Shown: positions 25,840-38,700 of the stretch, in pieces | Numbering within the stretch: the first letter of the stretch is position 1 | How the letters are laid out: each line of letters opens with the position of its first letter | Source: Adineta steineri | Taxonomy: Eukaryota; Rotifera; Eurotatoria; Adinetida; Adinetidae | DNA: 64,000 nt | Assembly (NCBI GenBank): GCA_905250115.1 | Contig: CAJNOI010000009.1 | Span: 1,016,818 to 1,080,817, forward strand | Reading direction: 5' to 3' | The notes under the pieces: generated by a model | Database searches by the model: none | The model's input: only the letters and a program-made list of their open reading frames with translations | Told to the model about the DNA's origin: nothing | Translations under genes and position numbers: made by a program

Positions 25840-26783
25840 TAAGAAAAATAGCTACTTAGTTTGATTCAAAAGCAAAAAATATTGTATTTGATTAGCAAGA
25901 CAAAAATAAGTAGCTGGAAAATAATGTAAATATTCCAAGTTTTTATGTTTTCTCTTTAGGGATAGTAGTATTAGGAAAAGAACATGATAAAATCCAACTT
26001 TTTTTCATTGTGCAAAACCGGAAGAAAGACAAAGTAGGAAGATAGAACTTAGTTAACATCCTTTATAACATTCAATGGTTTTCTTTTTCTTATAAATCTT
26101 AATTAGAATCGCGTATATTGATTATGAATAAAGAACGAAGTCATTCTAAGTACATATTCCTAATAAATTGCATTGAAGCAACAAATGAATAAATATACTC
26201 AAGAGAAAAACCTCTGACACTCTAATCAATCAGAATATTGATAGAACAAGAAGATATTTTCCTCGAGAGAGATTTCTCGACTTATTCATAAAAATCTCTT
26301 TTATAGAAAAAAAAAATATGTATGAAAACATGAATTAACACAAAACGGACAAAGCAAAATCGATAGGGATGAAGGTATTATTCTTTTCTTGCAAGTCTAT
26401 ATATATAGAACAAATTAGTTTCTTTATAATAAAAAAAGAAAAAAAAAAAAGTTTTTTTTCGACCAATTCTAGAGAAAAAGAAAGGATGATCAAACAATTA
26501 GATGTAGAAATGAGAATTATTCTGATTCATTTGTTTTGTTTTCTCTAACTCATTTCATACATCATAGCACCTTGACTAATAAAAAGACAAAAAAAAAAGA
26601 GTAGTTTGAGCATGCGTGCACACAAGAGTATAACAACACTACTCAATGAGAAAAAGAGAAAATGAAAAGAAAAGAAAATATATAAAAAAAAAATTCTCTA
26701 GCATATATGCATATAAATAAAAAAAAAAGAAAAGGTGAATTTATATATTTCTTGTTCGATATAAAAAAACGTTTGATTGACTC
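25840..26783. other. Intergenic, AT-rich
   Basis: 5' flank of the GNAT gene and 3' flank of filamin. Contains A-runs (26300-26320, 26440-26455, 26590-26605, 26660-26735) and nothing coding. Confidence 0.5.
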
Positions 26784-29700
26784 TTAAACAACTTCAATAT
26801 GCCAAGGAGAACCTGGAATATGTTGATCGCCCCATTTAACAACCAACATATATTCACCTTTTTCTCGTACAGTCTTTAAAACAAGAAGATAAATTCAATA
26901 TAAATATATATATCGAGCAAAATTAAACTTACATATTGAACATTATATTGATTATTTCCAACATGTTTAATAAATACTTCTTCACATGGATATTTAGGAC
27001 CAAATACACCAACCATTAACATAGCATTTCCTTAATTAAATAAATGAATTGAATTTTTTTCTAATGATTTTATTTCAAAAAATATCTTACCACCATCACG
27101 TGTATCAACAGTAAATTGTGCTTTTTCATTTCTATAAGCTCTTGATAAACCTTCTCCTTGTGCTCGTACTCGACTAGCATCAATACTTGCATAATTATTT
27201 CGTGAACTTGATACATAAGATGAAGATTGTTCAACTGTATTATATTGTGTTTGACCTTGTGCACGTTGAACATATGATGATGATTGACTTAATGAGCCTA
27301 AGCCACGATTTGTATTTAAACCAACACCTGAATATTTCAATTAAATAAATATATATATATTTCAAATAATTACCTCCAACAAGACATTTAAATGGACTTC
27401 CGGCAATATTAATTCCGGCAAATTTAATGGTAATAAGATAATCACCAGGTGCTGTTGGTGTAAAACTTACACGATAACCTATTTCAAAATTATTAAAATT
27501 TATTTAATGATTAAGAACATTTTGCTTATTTTTTACCTTCAGAAACTTCTTTACAATCAAGTTGAACTTTTGATGGTCCATCAACTGTAACTGCTAATGC
27601 ACCAGCACCTGCATTCATTGTATCAATTAAGAATTCGCATGGATGACCTATAAATAATTTATTAATCATTTAGTATTTTTGTTATTTTTTTTTTCGTTCT
27701 TTACCAGTTTCTCCTGTATATAAACCAGAACCTGATGCAAATACTCGACCAGGATCAGCATTTGCATGACCAACAACAACACGAAATGGTGAATCAGGTA
27801 TATCACGTCCATTAAAACGAACATGTACCCAATGAACACCATTTTCTCGTGGAACAAATCGAATAGCATAATGTTCTGAAAAACAGAAATTTCTTATATT
27901 TATTAGAAAACTAATTTCTTTTTTTCTTACCATCACCCATTTCTTGTACAATACATGTATCTTCTGCTCCACTTGGTGCTGTTACTCGTGCATCAAGTCG
28001 TCCACGTGCACCATTGACGTTAACAGTGAACATACATGGTCGATTAACTTCATGACCTTTTGTTTGTAAACTATGTATTGTTAATTTTTTAGCATCACCA
28101 AATGGTGAACCAATAACAACATTAAATGGTGAATCTGGGATATGTTCATCATTGAATTTAATTGAGACTTGATATTCACCAGGTTCAGGACATACATAAG
28201 ATACACCACATGAACCATCTTTACGATCGAAAAAGTCAATTTCAGCTTTAGCTGGACCTTCAATAGCAATAGCAAGACCACCAGCACCTGCTTCACGTGT
28301 ATAAATATTAAATTCATCTAGGAAAGAAACAAAATGAGATCATTATTAAATTATCAAAATAAACTTACTAGTTGAATTAACTTCTCCACGAGCAAGACCA
28401 TTTCCACTAGCACGAACTTTATGTGCACCACCGCCTTGTATTGGTCCAACAGTAAATTCTTTATATATGATAAAGATAAAATTTTAGTTTTTATTTAGAA
28501 AAAATTAAATGTATATTTAATTTACCAAAAGGACTGCCTGGAATATGCATATCCTTATGTTTAACACTAACAGTATGAACACCCATTTCTTTCGGGATAA
28601 ATTTAATTGAATAATTGCAATCATCGAGATCACTAAAAGAGAATTCAAACATAATTTATTCAGGTTCAGTATCAGTTGTTTAAGAAATATTTAGTATGCA
28701 TCAATACTCGAAAGAATAAGTATTATCAGTGTAGTTTTAATTTTTATACTTGATAACCTCTGGTATTTTTAGGTTTTACAAATTGCTTTTATCGAAAATA
28801 GTTTTGTAATTATTAATAGAGAAAAGAAAACTTACACAATCTCGCAATTTTCTAAATGTCCAGATGGACTTGTAACATAAGCACTCATATCAAATGGTGA
28901 TGTGCCTAAATGAAAAAATAAATAAATGAAATTAAATATTTAAATGTTGGAGAAAATATCAAATAAATTCTTTTCTCTCTCTAACGCGTGCGCAAAATAA
29001 AAGGAAACCTGGAATAGCTTGAAATTTAAATCCATGGAAATAGGGTACATCATGTGTATGTTCGGAACCAGATTGTAGTTGACTATTTCGATTGCTTGTT
29101 TTTGAATATGACGATGATGTATTCGATAGTTGTTGTTGCTGTTGTTGTTGTCGAAGTACATTGACTTTCGCTGCTGTCGAATGACCAATATTTCGATATT
29201 GATCTGTATATGATTGTTGTTGTTGATAATTGGCATTATCGATACCACTGGTACTTCCATGTAGAAGAGCATTTTTATGATCAAATGATGATGAATTCGA
29301 AATACGTTGACCAGAATGGACACGACTTCTTTCTGAATCAGCATTGCTCAGATATTGTGATGATGATGATGATAATGGTTGACCCCATGTTTGTACTTGT
29401 TCTTCATATTCAGATTGTACTATTGGTTTTTCATTATTAACTTGTTTCATTGAATAATGTTGATGAGATGAACGACGTTCACCACTACTAACTGCTTGAA
29501 GATTACTTCCTGGATGCATTTTGTTTTTTCGTTAGCCAACAATTATCTGGTATCTAGTGGTTTTCTTTTCTTGTTGATATATGTATGTATATGTATGTGT
29601 CTATTTCTTTTTTTTTCTCTTCTCTTCTCTATAATAATAGCAGCAGTTGTCTTAATATCGACACCGAAATAAGCATAGATTTATTCTAATCACCCGCGCA

Positions 29701-32700
29701 ACAAACGATAGTTGATGATACGTAGCGACGAGTTCTTTTCTCTTTTTTTTGTACGTATGTGCCTTTGTCGTCGCTATCCTACTCCCCCTCCTACGTTTAT
29801 CTGATGTTGATACCAATTGACAAACCTCGTCTATCAGAAGGATCCCACCATCATCATCAAAGATAACATTGTTAACGATGTCGTTGAGAAAACTACTGAT
29901 AACATACGTTCGAGACATATATAGACAGACAAATAAATAGAATGTTTCTAGCAGTCCTATTCGTTTTTTTTTCTTACTCAACCTTCTCCTATATATATAT
30001 ATCTTTACTGTTTATAGGCCAAATAGTAAATGACAAAAAATAGATCGGTTGGAAACAGTACATACCAGGAATCTTAAGTGATAATTCGCATTGACTACCG
30101 ATGTGTGTAATATCAACTGCACGACGTTCACGTAAAATACTTTCTTTAAGTCGACTTGATCCTTGACCACCAACATTGACTGTAAATGGACTACCTAGAA
30201 AAAGAAATATGTATATATAATTAATAAATTCTTAATGAACTATCGTCAATATGATATCAATCAAAATAAAAGAGAATTTAGTAGAGATAATGATAAAATG
30301 ACATATAATCATTATGTATTTAAGAATTATTTTTTCTAAGGACAAAATTTCTTTCGTTTTAATTCTATACGAACCTGGTACGTGTCTATCAGCAAATTTA
30401 ACATTGACAATATAAAGTCCTGGTTCGGTTGGTTTATATGTGACTAAACATGAACCATCTTCATTATCATGACATTCGATATCAGCTTTTGATGGACCTT
30501 CAATTGAAAGGGATAAACCACCATAACCTAATAACAAAAAAAGAAATATAAAATTCTCTTTTAAGATTTTTTTAAACTAAACTAACCAGCATCACGTGTA
30601 ACAACAGTAAAGTCATTTGTTTGATAGGCATAACCTAAAAAGAATATACATATATGTACATATTTTATTTCTATTCTTACCTTCTTGTAAACCATGACCA
30701 AATACTTTAACTTTAGTAGCATCACCAATTTCCGATGAACCAACATGTATACGAAATGGACTATTTTTAATATGTTGTCCATCACGAAAAACATTGACTA
30801 AATGATCTCCTATTTCTCGTGGTACAAATGAAATACCAAGACTTCCATTCGCTAATTTTTTTAATACACATGGTTCTTCATAACCACTTGGTGAACGTAT
30901 TGTTGCATGTAATTCATGTATATCCATTTCAGTTGTACGTAAACTAAATTCACTTTGATTACCAATTGTAACTTGTGAACGTTTATATTGATCCATTGAA
31001 GCTGGTAAACCAGTTATTTTAGCAGTAAATGGTGAACCAACAATATGTTTATCAGCAAATTTAACAGTTATTGTATATTCACCTGGTGAAGTCTTGAAAA
31101 AAGAGAAAAAAAAAATCATAGAAAATTCTTTTTTATATTTAAATTACCGGCCAGTAAGTGACATCGCATGTACCATCTTTATTATCTTTACATTGTATTT
31201 CAGCTTTTGAACTACCTTCAACAGCAACTGAAAGACCACCTGAACCTGCATCTTTTGTAATAATACGAAAACTACATGGTTCATTACAAACACCATGACT
31301 AAGACCAGGTCCATATGCAGTAACATAACCTGTTTGAACTTGATCAACATGAAATTTAAATGGTGAACCAGCAATAGGTTGTCCTTGATAGAAAACATCT
31401 AATTCATGTAGACCAACTTCTGATGGTTGATATTTAATTGATACAGTTCCATCATGATTATCTTCAATGATGGGGGTATGAATTCGACCAGTTGGTGTTC
31501 GAATTAATGCTAAAGAGAAGAAGAAAAAGAATTATTATTTGAAGAGGAGAAAAAAAACGAGATTTTTTTTCAAAATCATTAATACCTTTAGAATACATCT
31601 TATTCTTTTTTTTCTTATAAAAGAGTATATATGTTAAGCTCAATCAAATATGTATAACAATTGCTTTCATTCAAGCTGTTTACCACGTCTCACCAAGTGT
31701 TCAGTATAATGTAATTCGATCTCAATTCAGATTTCTTTTTTTCTTTTCTGCTTTCTATTAGTATCTTTCTTTCTTTCGTTTTTTGTACTGTTTATGTGTA
31801 GAACAACGAGTACCGGAAGCATATATACAAAATTCTTTTCATTCATTCATTCTTATCAATATACATATATAGAAGGTAAAATGTTATAGGTATAAAAGCG
31901 AACGCGAAAGAGAGAAATGAGCAAAAAGTTCTTTTTTATGATGATTTATCACAACAAGTTTACTCATATTTATTCGATGAGAAGAAAAAGAACCATTCAT
32001 CTCGTTTGTCAGAGAATAGTTCTCATCGATTGAGATGTTAGATTTTTTTTATTATCTTTTTTTTCGTCAAGCGACAACGAACTATAGAACCTTTTGTAGT
32101 TGATTAATTAAAATATCAGCCACCGTGTCAAACTAGGATATATTTGATTTTTAGAATATTAAGTGTTATCGTTAGACATAGAGATCTTCAATAAGATGAT
32201 GATAGGAAAGGTATCTCTAATACCACAGGCATATTAAGAGTGTCCGTTGTTTACGGTGAATGATTGAATAACAAAATTTAAAATAAACATCTTTCAATTT
32301 CAACGAAATATTTTGATTAATCAAGTCGATGAACAATACAAAAAGTATTTTTTTCTGACATAAAATGTGATGGATGAACAAGGTCAGTGTACATCGAAGT
32401 AATGAATCTATCGTTTAAGTCAATGATGAATTGAACCGGAAACAACATATATACACATGTTTCCGCTCTCGAACGAATTGATAACATAACCTTGATTGGC
32501 TGTCGCTTTTTTCACTCAGATTAGCGAAATCATGTAAAATCAGTTCTTTGAGTGACTTCTAATGATTTATACCTTCGAACAAATATAGATTCTTACTCAA
32601 TGATAAGTGAATACATACGAAACTCATCAAAGCTCTTAGAAGGCTTCAATAATAGTCTTTCATATTCTGTTAAATTCGATCTTAATATCTACTGTCAATA

Positions 32701-35700
32701 AAAAAAGATTTCTAATTACCACTAATATCCCCAAATTGACCACCGCCGACTGGTAAACGAAAATCGACAGGTCGATATTGACTTGCTGTATGACGTGATG
32801 TAATTGTTTCAGTAATTTGTGTATCTCGATAATATTTATCGCCATCGCCAGCCTTTATAGAGAAAAAAAGAAAATATTTTAGATTAAAACTTTCTTTGCA
32901 ATAAATAGAATGCATTGCAGCAGTGTGGCAGAAAAAAAAACAAGAAGAAGAAGCATACTACCATTGGAAAATAGAATGGTGAATAGATATATATATAGTA
33001 GCCAAGTTTGCTTTTTTTTATTCGATATATAGTGACATTATTTAAAGAAAGGAGATGAGAATAAAATTTTATATCTTTTGAAATAGTGTCCAGATATAAG
33101 CATTAATGTGACACTTCGTTTTGAGAAGAAGTAAGTGGTCTGCTTAAAATATGTGATAGAAAATTTATCATACCGAAAGATCTGTTTCACCCTATTAGAA
33201 GAAGAAGGAGAGCGATATAATCGAGCTTTTATTTTATTTTATTTTTTATGTTCTCTGTTATCAACAGAACAGCAATCGTGGAAATTTCTTTTTTTTGCAT
33301 TATGCCTACCATTGTTGGATTAGGCTAAACGATGTTAGTAAGTTTCATATTGATTGAAATAGCATATTTATTAGTAAGAAAAAAATAAAGGAAAATTAAA
33401 TTTTTTGTTTGAAAACTTACTGTAACAACAAAATCACCACCAGGAATATCTTGACCACCAAATTTAATTTTAATAACATAATTTCCTGGATTATGTGGTG
33501 TATAGAAGAGATTAAATGTTCCATCTTCATTATCAACAATATCAATATCGAGATCATTGCCGAGTGTTGAACGTATACGACATGTAACTGCGCCTGGGCC
33601 AGCTTCATGTGTATCAACACTTATTGTATATTCTTCGCCAACTTGAAGATTAGGATTAGTACCATTGCCTAAATTAGAAAAACAAAAACAGATAATTCTT
33701 TTTTGAAAAAATTATATTTCTACCAGAAATATGGCATTTGGATGCATCTCCGATTGGTTCCACTTTTACGTTGAATGGAGAATTATTAATTGGGACACCG
33801 CCATAATTAACACTAATTAAATATCGACCAGCATCATTTGGTTTATATGTTACTCTATATGTTCCATCTTTATTATCGATTATTTTTGATGGAACTAAAA
33901 GACCTTCGGGATTCTAAACAATAAAATGTAATGGATAATATTAAAACCTTTCCTAGAACAAAAGAAAATCTAATATTTTTTACCTTAATTAAAACGTCTG
34001 GATGTTCAAAACCAGCTTCACGTGTATCAATACGAAAATATGTTTCTAATGATGCTGGAATACCACTATGTATACCAGGACCGTCAACAATAACTTTATG
34101 TGGTTCGAAATGCGGAAGAACTTGAACGTGAAATGGACTAGATTAAATATATAATTATTCCAAACATTATTTTTATATTGAAAAAAAAAAGAATTACCTT
34201 TGAAGAATTGGTTGATCACTCCAATTAATATCAATACGATGTGGGCCTTCAATTTGTGGAGTAAATTCTGCAACGTATATACCTTCACCTCTTGGTCGAA
34301 TATTTGCCGGTTTACGACGTCCTATAAAAATAATATATTCATATTATTCGAATTTATTATTGATTTAATAGATTTAAGTTATTTCTTTTAAGTATATACT
34401 TCATAATATAAACCAATGGGAAAAGGTTAAGGTAATATAATTATACTCTAGATTGGTACCATCGATATTTTATTGCGTTCTTTCTTTTTTTTATTGTGAT
34501 CATTACTCTTGAATTAATGTTGTTTTTTTATTTTCGTTTTCGCAATAAAAGAAAGAAAGAACATGCAGAGATTTATTCTCAATCGATAGGTATATATGAT
34601 TCAGATATAAATAGAACATACCATGAATATCAGAAATATCAACTGATGGAGTACCAGGTCCAGCTGATTGACCATCGATTATAATTTCTTGTAAAACATT
34701 AGCACGCATTGTTGAACTCATTTTAACATTAACACGATTAGCATCGAGTCGATCACGTACATTAACTCGAAAAGGTGAACCTATAATAAGAAAAAATAAA
34801 ATTATTGAATACAAGAGTCTAGACTATCTTCGAATTGTTATTTCAATTTGTATTAAATCAACCATTTATGATAACACAAAAAAATCTATTAATAGTATCC
34901 CAATTGTTTATATAAGTTATTCTTATCAATCTATTTTGAATACTGATTTCGTATAAGAAGCATTAAATCGGAAAATATTTCGCATCATTTATAGATGACA
35001 TGATGTTATTAATAAAGAAAGAACTAACTTGCTAATATAGAAAATCAATAGAATTACTCATACGGAAACATTCGAAATGATCCTTCAATTATGATTGATT
35101 TTATCGAACAGAAATTATATTTATTAGTCTTATAGGAGTATTAAATGAAATCTTGCTCTCATAAAAGATGGTTTATTTCTATCTGTTTTTCTTATTATTG
35201 TTAGATAAATGATTGCCCTACCCGGTACATGTTGATCAGCAAATTTAACTGCAATATCATATTGACCAGCTTTTGTCTAATAAAAAAAAATATAAAGTTT
35301 AGCATAGAAAAAAACATTAACTTTGTTCTTTCACTTACAGGTAAATATTCCATAATGCAAGTACCATCTTGATTATCTTTACAAACCATTTTTGCTTCTG
35401 ATGGTCCTTCAATTGCTAAACCAAGACTACCTTGGCCAGCACCTTTTGTTTCAACAGTAAATGTTGTTGGTTCATTAGTAACTGCATGTTCAAGACCTGG
35501 TCCATAAGCGCGTACACGTAATGGATCACAACCTGGTATAGCATTAACACGAAATGCACTACCCGGTACAGGAATATTTTCGTATGTAACTTCAATTTGA
35601 TGTGGCCCTAAATGATAAATATTTATTATAATACATATAATTAAATTTGAGTAATGAAAAATATATACCTTGTTCATATGGTGCATATTGTACTTGATAA

Positions 35701-38700
35701 GTACCATCGCCCATATTTTTTACAGGACATCGAACAACTCGACCACTTGGTGATGTCAATAAACATTCAACAACTCCTGAACCACTACCAGTAACTGATT
35801 TGGCATCAACAGTAAATTCTGTTGGACTTTCAAGAAATACTCCTAAATAAAAAAGTAACATTTAAATAAATAAATAACGGTCAGAAAAAAAGATCAGACA
35901 TCATGCGTAAAAAAAACACAATTCATCACAAGATATCGATATATCTGTTTGAAGAAGAAAAAACAAACGATTAGTACTAAATATATGATTATATACATAT
36001 CATATAATTTAGTAAGAAACCTGTTCACTTCAAAAGCAATGATACATGCAGGCGAAATGAACTGATGGAAAAAAAAATAGCGCATGCGATGCGATTGATT
36101 AGATATAAATGAATAGATATAGATATATATAGATAGATAGATAGATATTGTCGTTGAACCCATGTAGTACACACCGTGAGGATCAAGACCTGGTCCATAA
36201 CAACGAATAGCTCGTGTGTCAAGATCAGCTCGTACAGCAGCACGAAATGGTGATCCAGGTATATGTTTGCCTTCATATAATATATTAATATTGTAATTGC
36301 CAGCGACTGTATATAATTAATGTTTAAGATTTTACGAAACGATGAGAAGAAATTAAAAAATAGAAAATACCTGTTGGATGATAGGTCACACGACAACTAC
36401 CATCATTATTATCTTGATAATCAATTTTCGATTCTGATGGTCCTTCAACTGTTACACCCAATTGACCATTACCAGCTCCACGTGTATCAACAATAAAATC
36501 AGCTGGTTTGTTAACTGTACCTTGTGATAGACCTGGTCCATAAGCACGTACTTTACTTGGATCAAGTGGTTCAATAGCTGTTATTTGTCCAGGACGTAAT
36601 GGTATTGTACATACATCTGGTTCAACGGTGTATGTACCTGGTTCAGGTACATTAAAACGAAGATTATATCCTTGTGGTGCAGGTGTTACAACAGCTTCTT
36701 GTATATTTCCTGATGGTCCAATAATACGAGCATGAACCGCATTTGGCGGTAATGGACCAGCTGCTAGTGTATTTAATGTTACCTGGGCAGGCTGTCCAAC
36801 AATAGGCACTAGGATGGATGAGAGAGATAGAGTGCGTGTAGAAAGACAAAGAAAAAAATAACTAAGGATTTAAGGTTTCAATGCGCAAACAAACAATTTA
36901 TAAAAGAAAAGAAAAAAAAGTTAACTGATATTTTTTTGTTTATTTTTAAACTACATCTAAATAAATAACAACGAAAAGACTTACTTGTTTCAAGACCTTC
37001 AATACGTATTTTACTAACATCAACACTTGGTTCAACATTAACTTTAATTGGTGATATTGGTATTTCATTATCACCAAATAAAACACTTATACAATGTACA
37101 CCAGGTAATTTAGCTGTGTAGGCAATTCGAAATGTTCCATCTTGATTATCATCAATTGTAAATGGTACATCTTGATTTTTAGTATCCGTTAATGCAATTG
37201 ATATATCTCCTGAAATATTTACAAAAACAAAAATATAGTTTATTTAAATTATGTTATTATTCATTGTTTACCTGGTCCAGCTTCTTTACAATCAACAACA
37301 AAATATGTTGGAATATTCATTTTAACACCACGTTCAACACCAGGACCATAGACACGAACTTTAGATGGATTTGATGGTTCACTTGGCCAAACCTATACAT
37401 TGAAATTAGTATTAGAAATTTGTTTTTAGAAAAAATAAAGAATATATTACTCTAAATGGACTATTTGGTATAGCAACACCACCATAATCAACTAAAATAC
37501 AATGACGAAGTGGAGTTCGTGGTGTATAACGACATGTATATGTTCCATTTCCATTATTACGAACTTGTACATCAACTGGTTGATATTCTTGATCAATAGC
37601 TTGAACTCGTAATGGTGCTTCGCCTGCACCATTTGTATCAATTGTAAATTCAGTTGGTTTACCAATAATTTGTCCACTTGGTTCAATTCCTGGACCAAAA
37701 GCTTTAACCTAATATTTATTCAAATCGAATGTATAAAAAAAATAAAATAATACAATATTTTTTTGTCATACTTTAGTTGGATTAAAATTTCCTGGTGCTT
37801 CGATCCATGCCATAAATGGTGAAAGTGGTATATCTTCATCATTACAAAGAATATGTACTGCATATTCTCCAGGTACTGTTGGCCAATAACGTACATTAGC
37901 TGATCCATCACCATTATCATTACATTCAATACGTGCTTGTGATGGTCCTTCGATTGAGAAACCTTGACAAAAAAAAAAGAAATAAGTTATTTATTTTCTT
38001 TTCCTTCAAATAAATAGTATCAAATAAAATTCCATGCTGTCAAAACACAAATGTACACGCTCAGTTATACTTACTAATATCGCCTAATGAAAATGAGTTA
38101 ATATATTTGTAAAATTAGTAAAAAAAGAATAAAATCATGGAATAACATACCTAATGAACCAGTTTCTCCATTTGTTTCAACAACAAAATCTGCTGGATAA
38201 CCAACAACACCACCTTCAAGACCTGGACCAAATGCTCGAATACGTGAATCTTTGTATGGTCCAACCATGACTGGAAATGGACTTCGTGGGATATGTTCAC
38301 CGCCATATGTTATATTAACTGTATGAGGTCCAACACGATTTGGTACATAGCCACATTCATATGTTGTATTATTAGCTTTTGTTACACGGCAAGGAATTTC
38401 CGAACCATCTAAAACAATTATTTTACTTAATAGAATAAATTATAAAAATCGAAAATTATACCAGGTCCAGTAACTGTTGCTTTCATAGCACCTTCGCCAG
38501 CATCTTTGGTAATAACACGAAATTCAGCAACATCACCTGTACGAACACCTTTTGGTTGAATACCTCGTCCATATGCACGACATTTCTTAGCATCCGATGC
38601 TATAAATAAAACAAAACTATGAGTATAATGTTTAAAAAAAAATCTTTTATCAGTTATATCCAATCACCAATGTTAATTCAAATAAAAACTATTCCTATCA

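Noticed and set aside
29009..29519. Internal filamin start codon at 29519 giving a short C-terminal isoform
   Set aside because: The ATG has an in-frame TAA 15 bases upstream and looked like an alternative first exon. However, an acceptor CCAG ten bases into it gives a frame-preserving join, and the resulting [12 protein letters not shown] matches the human repeat-20 insertion in position and pattern. An internal exon explains it better.
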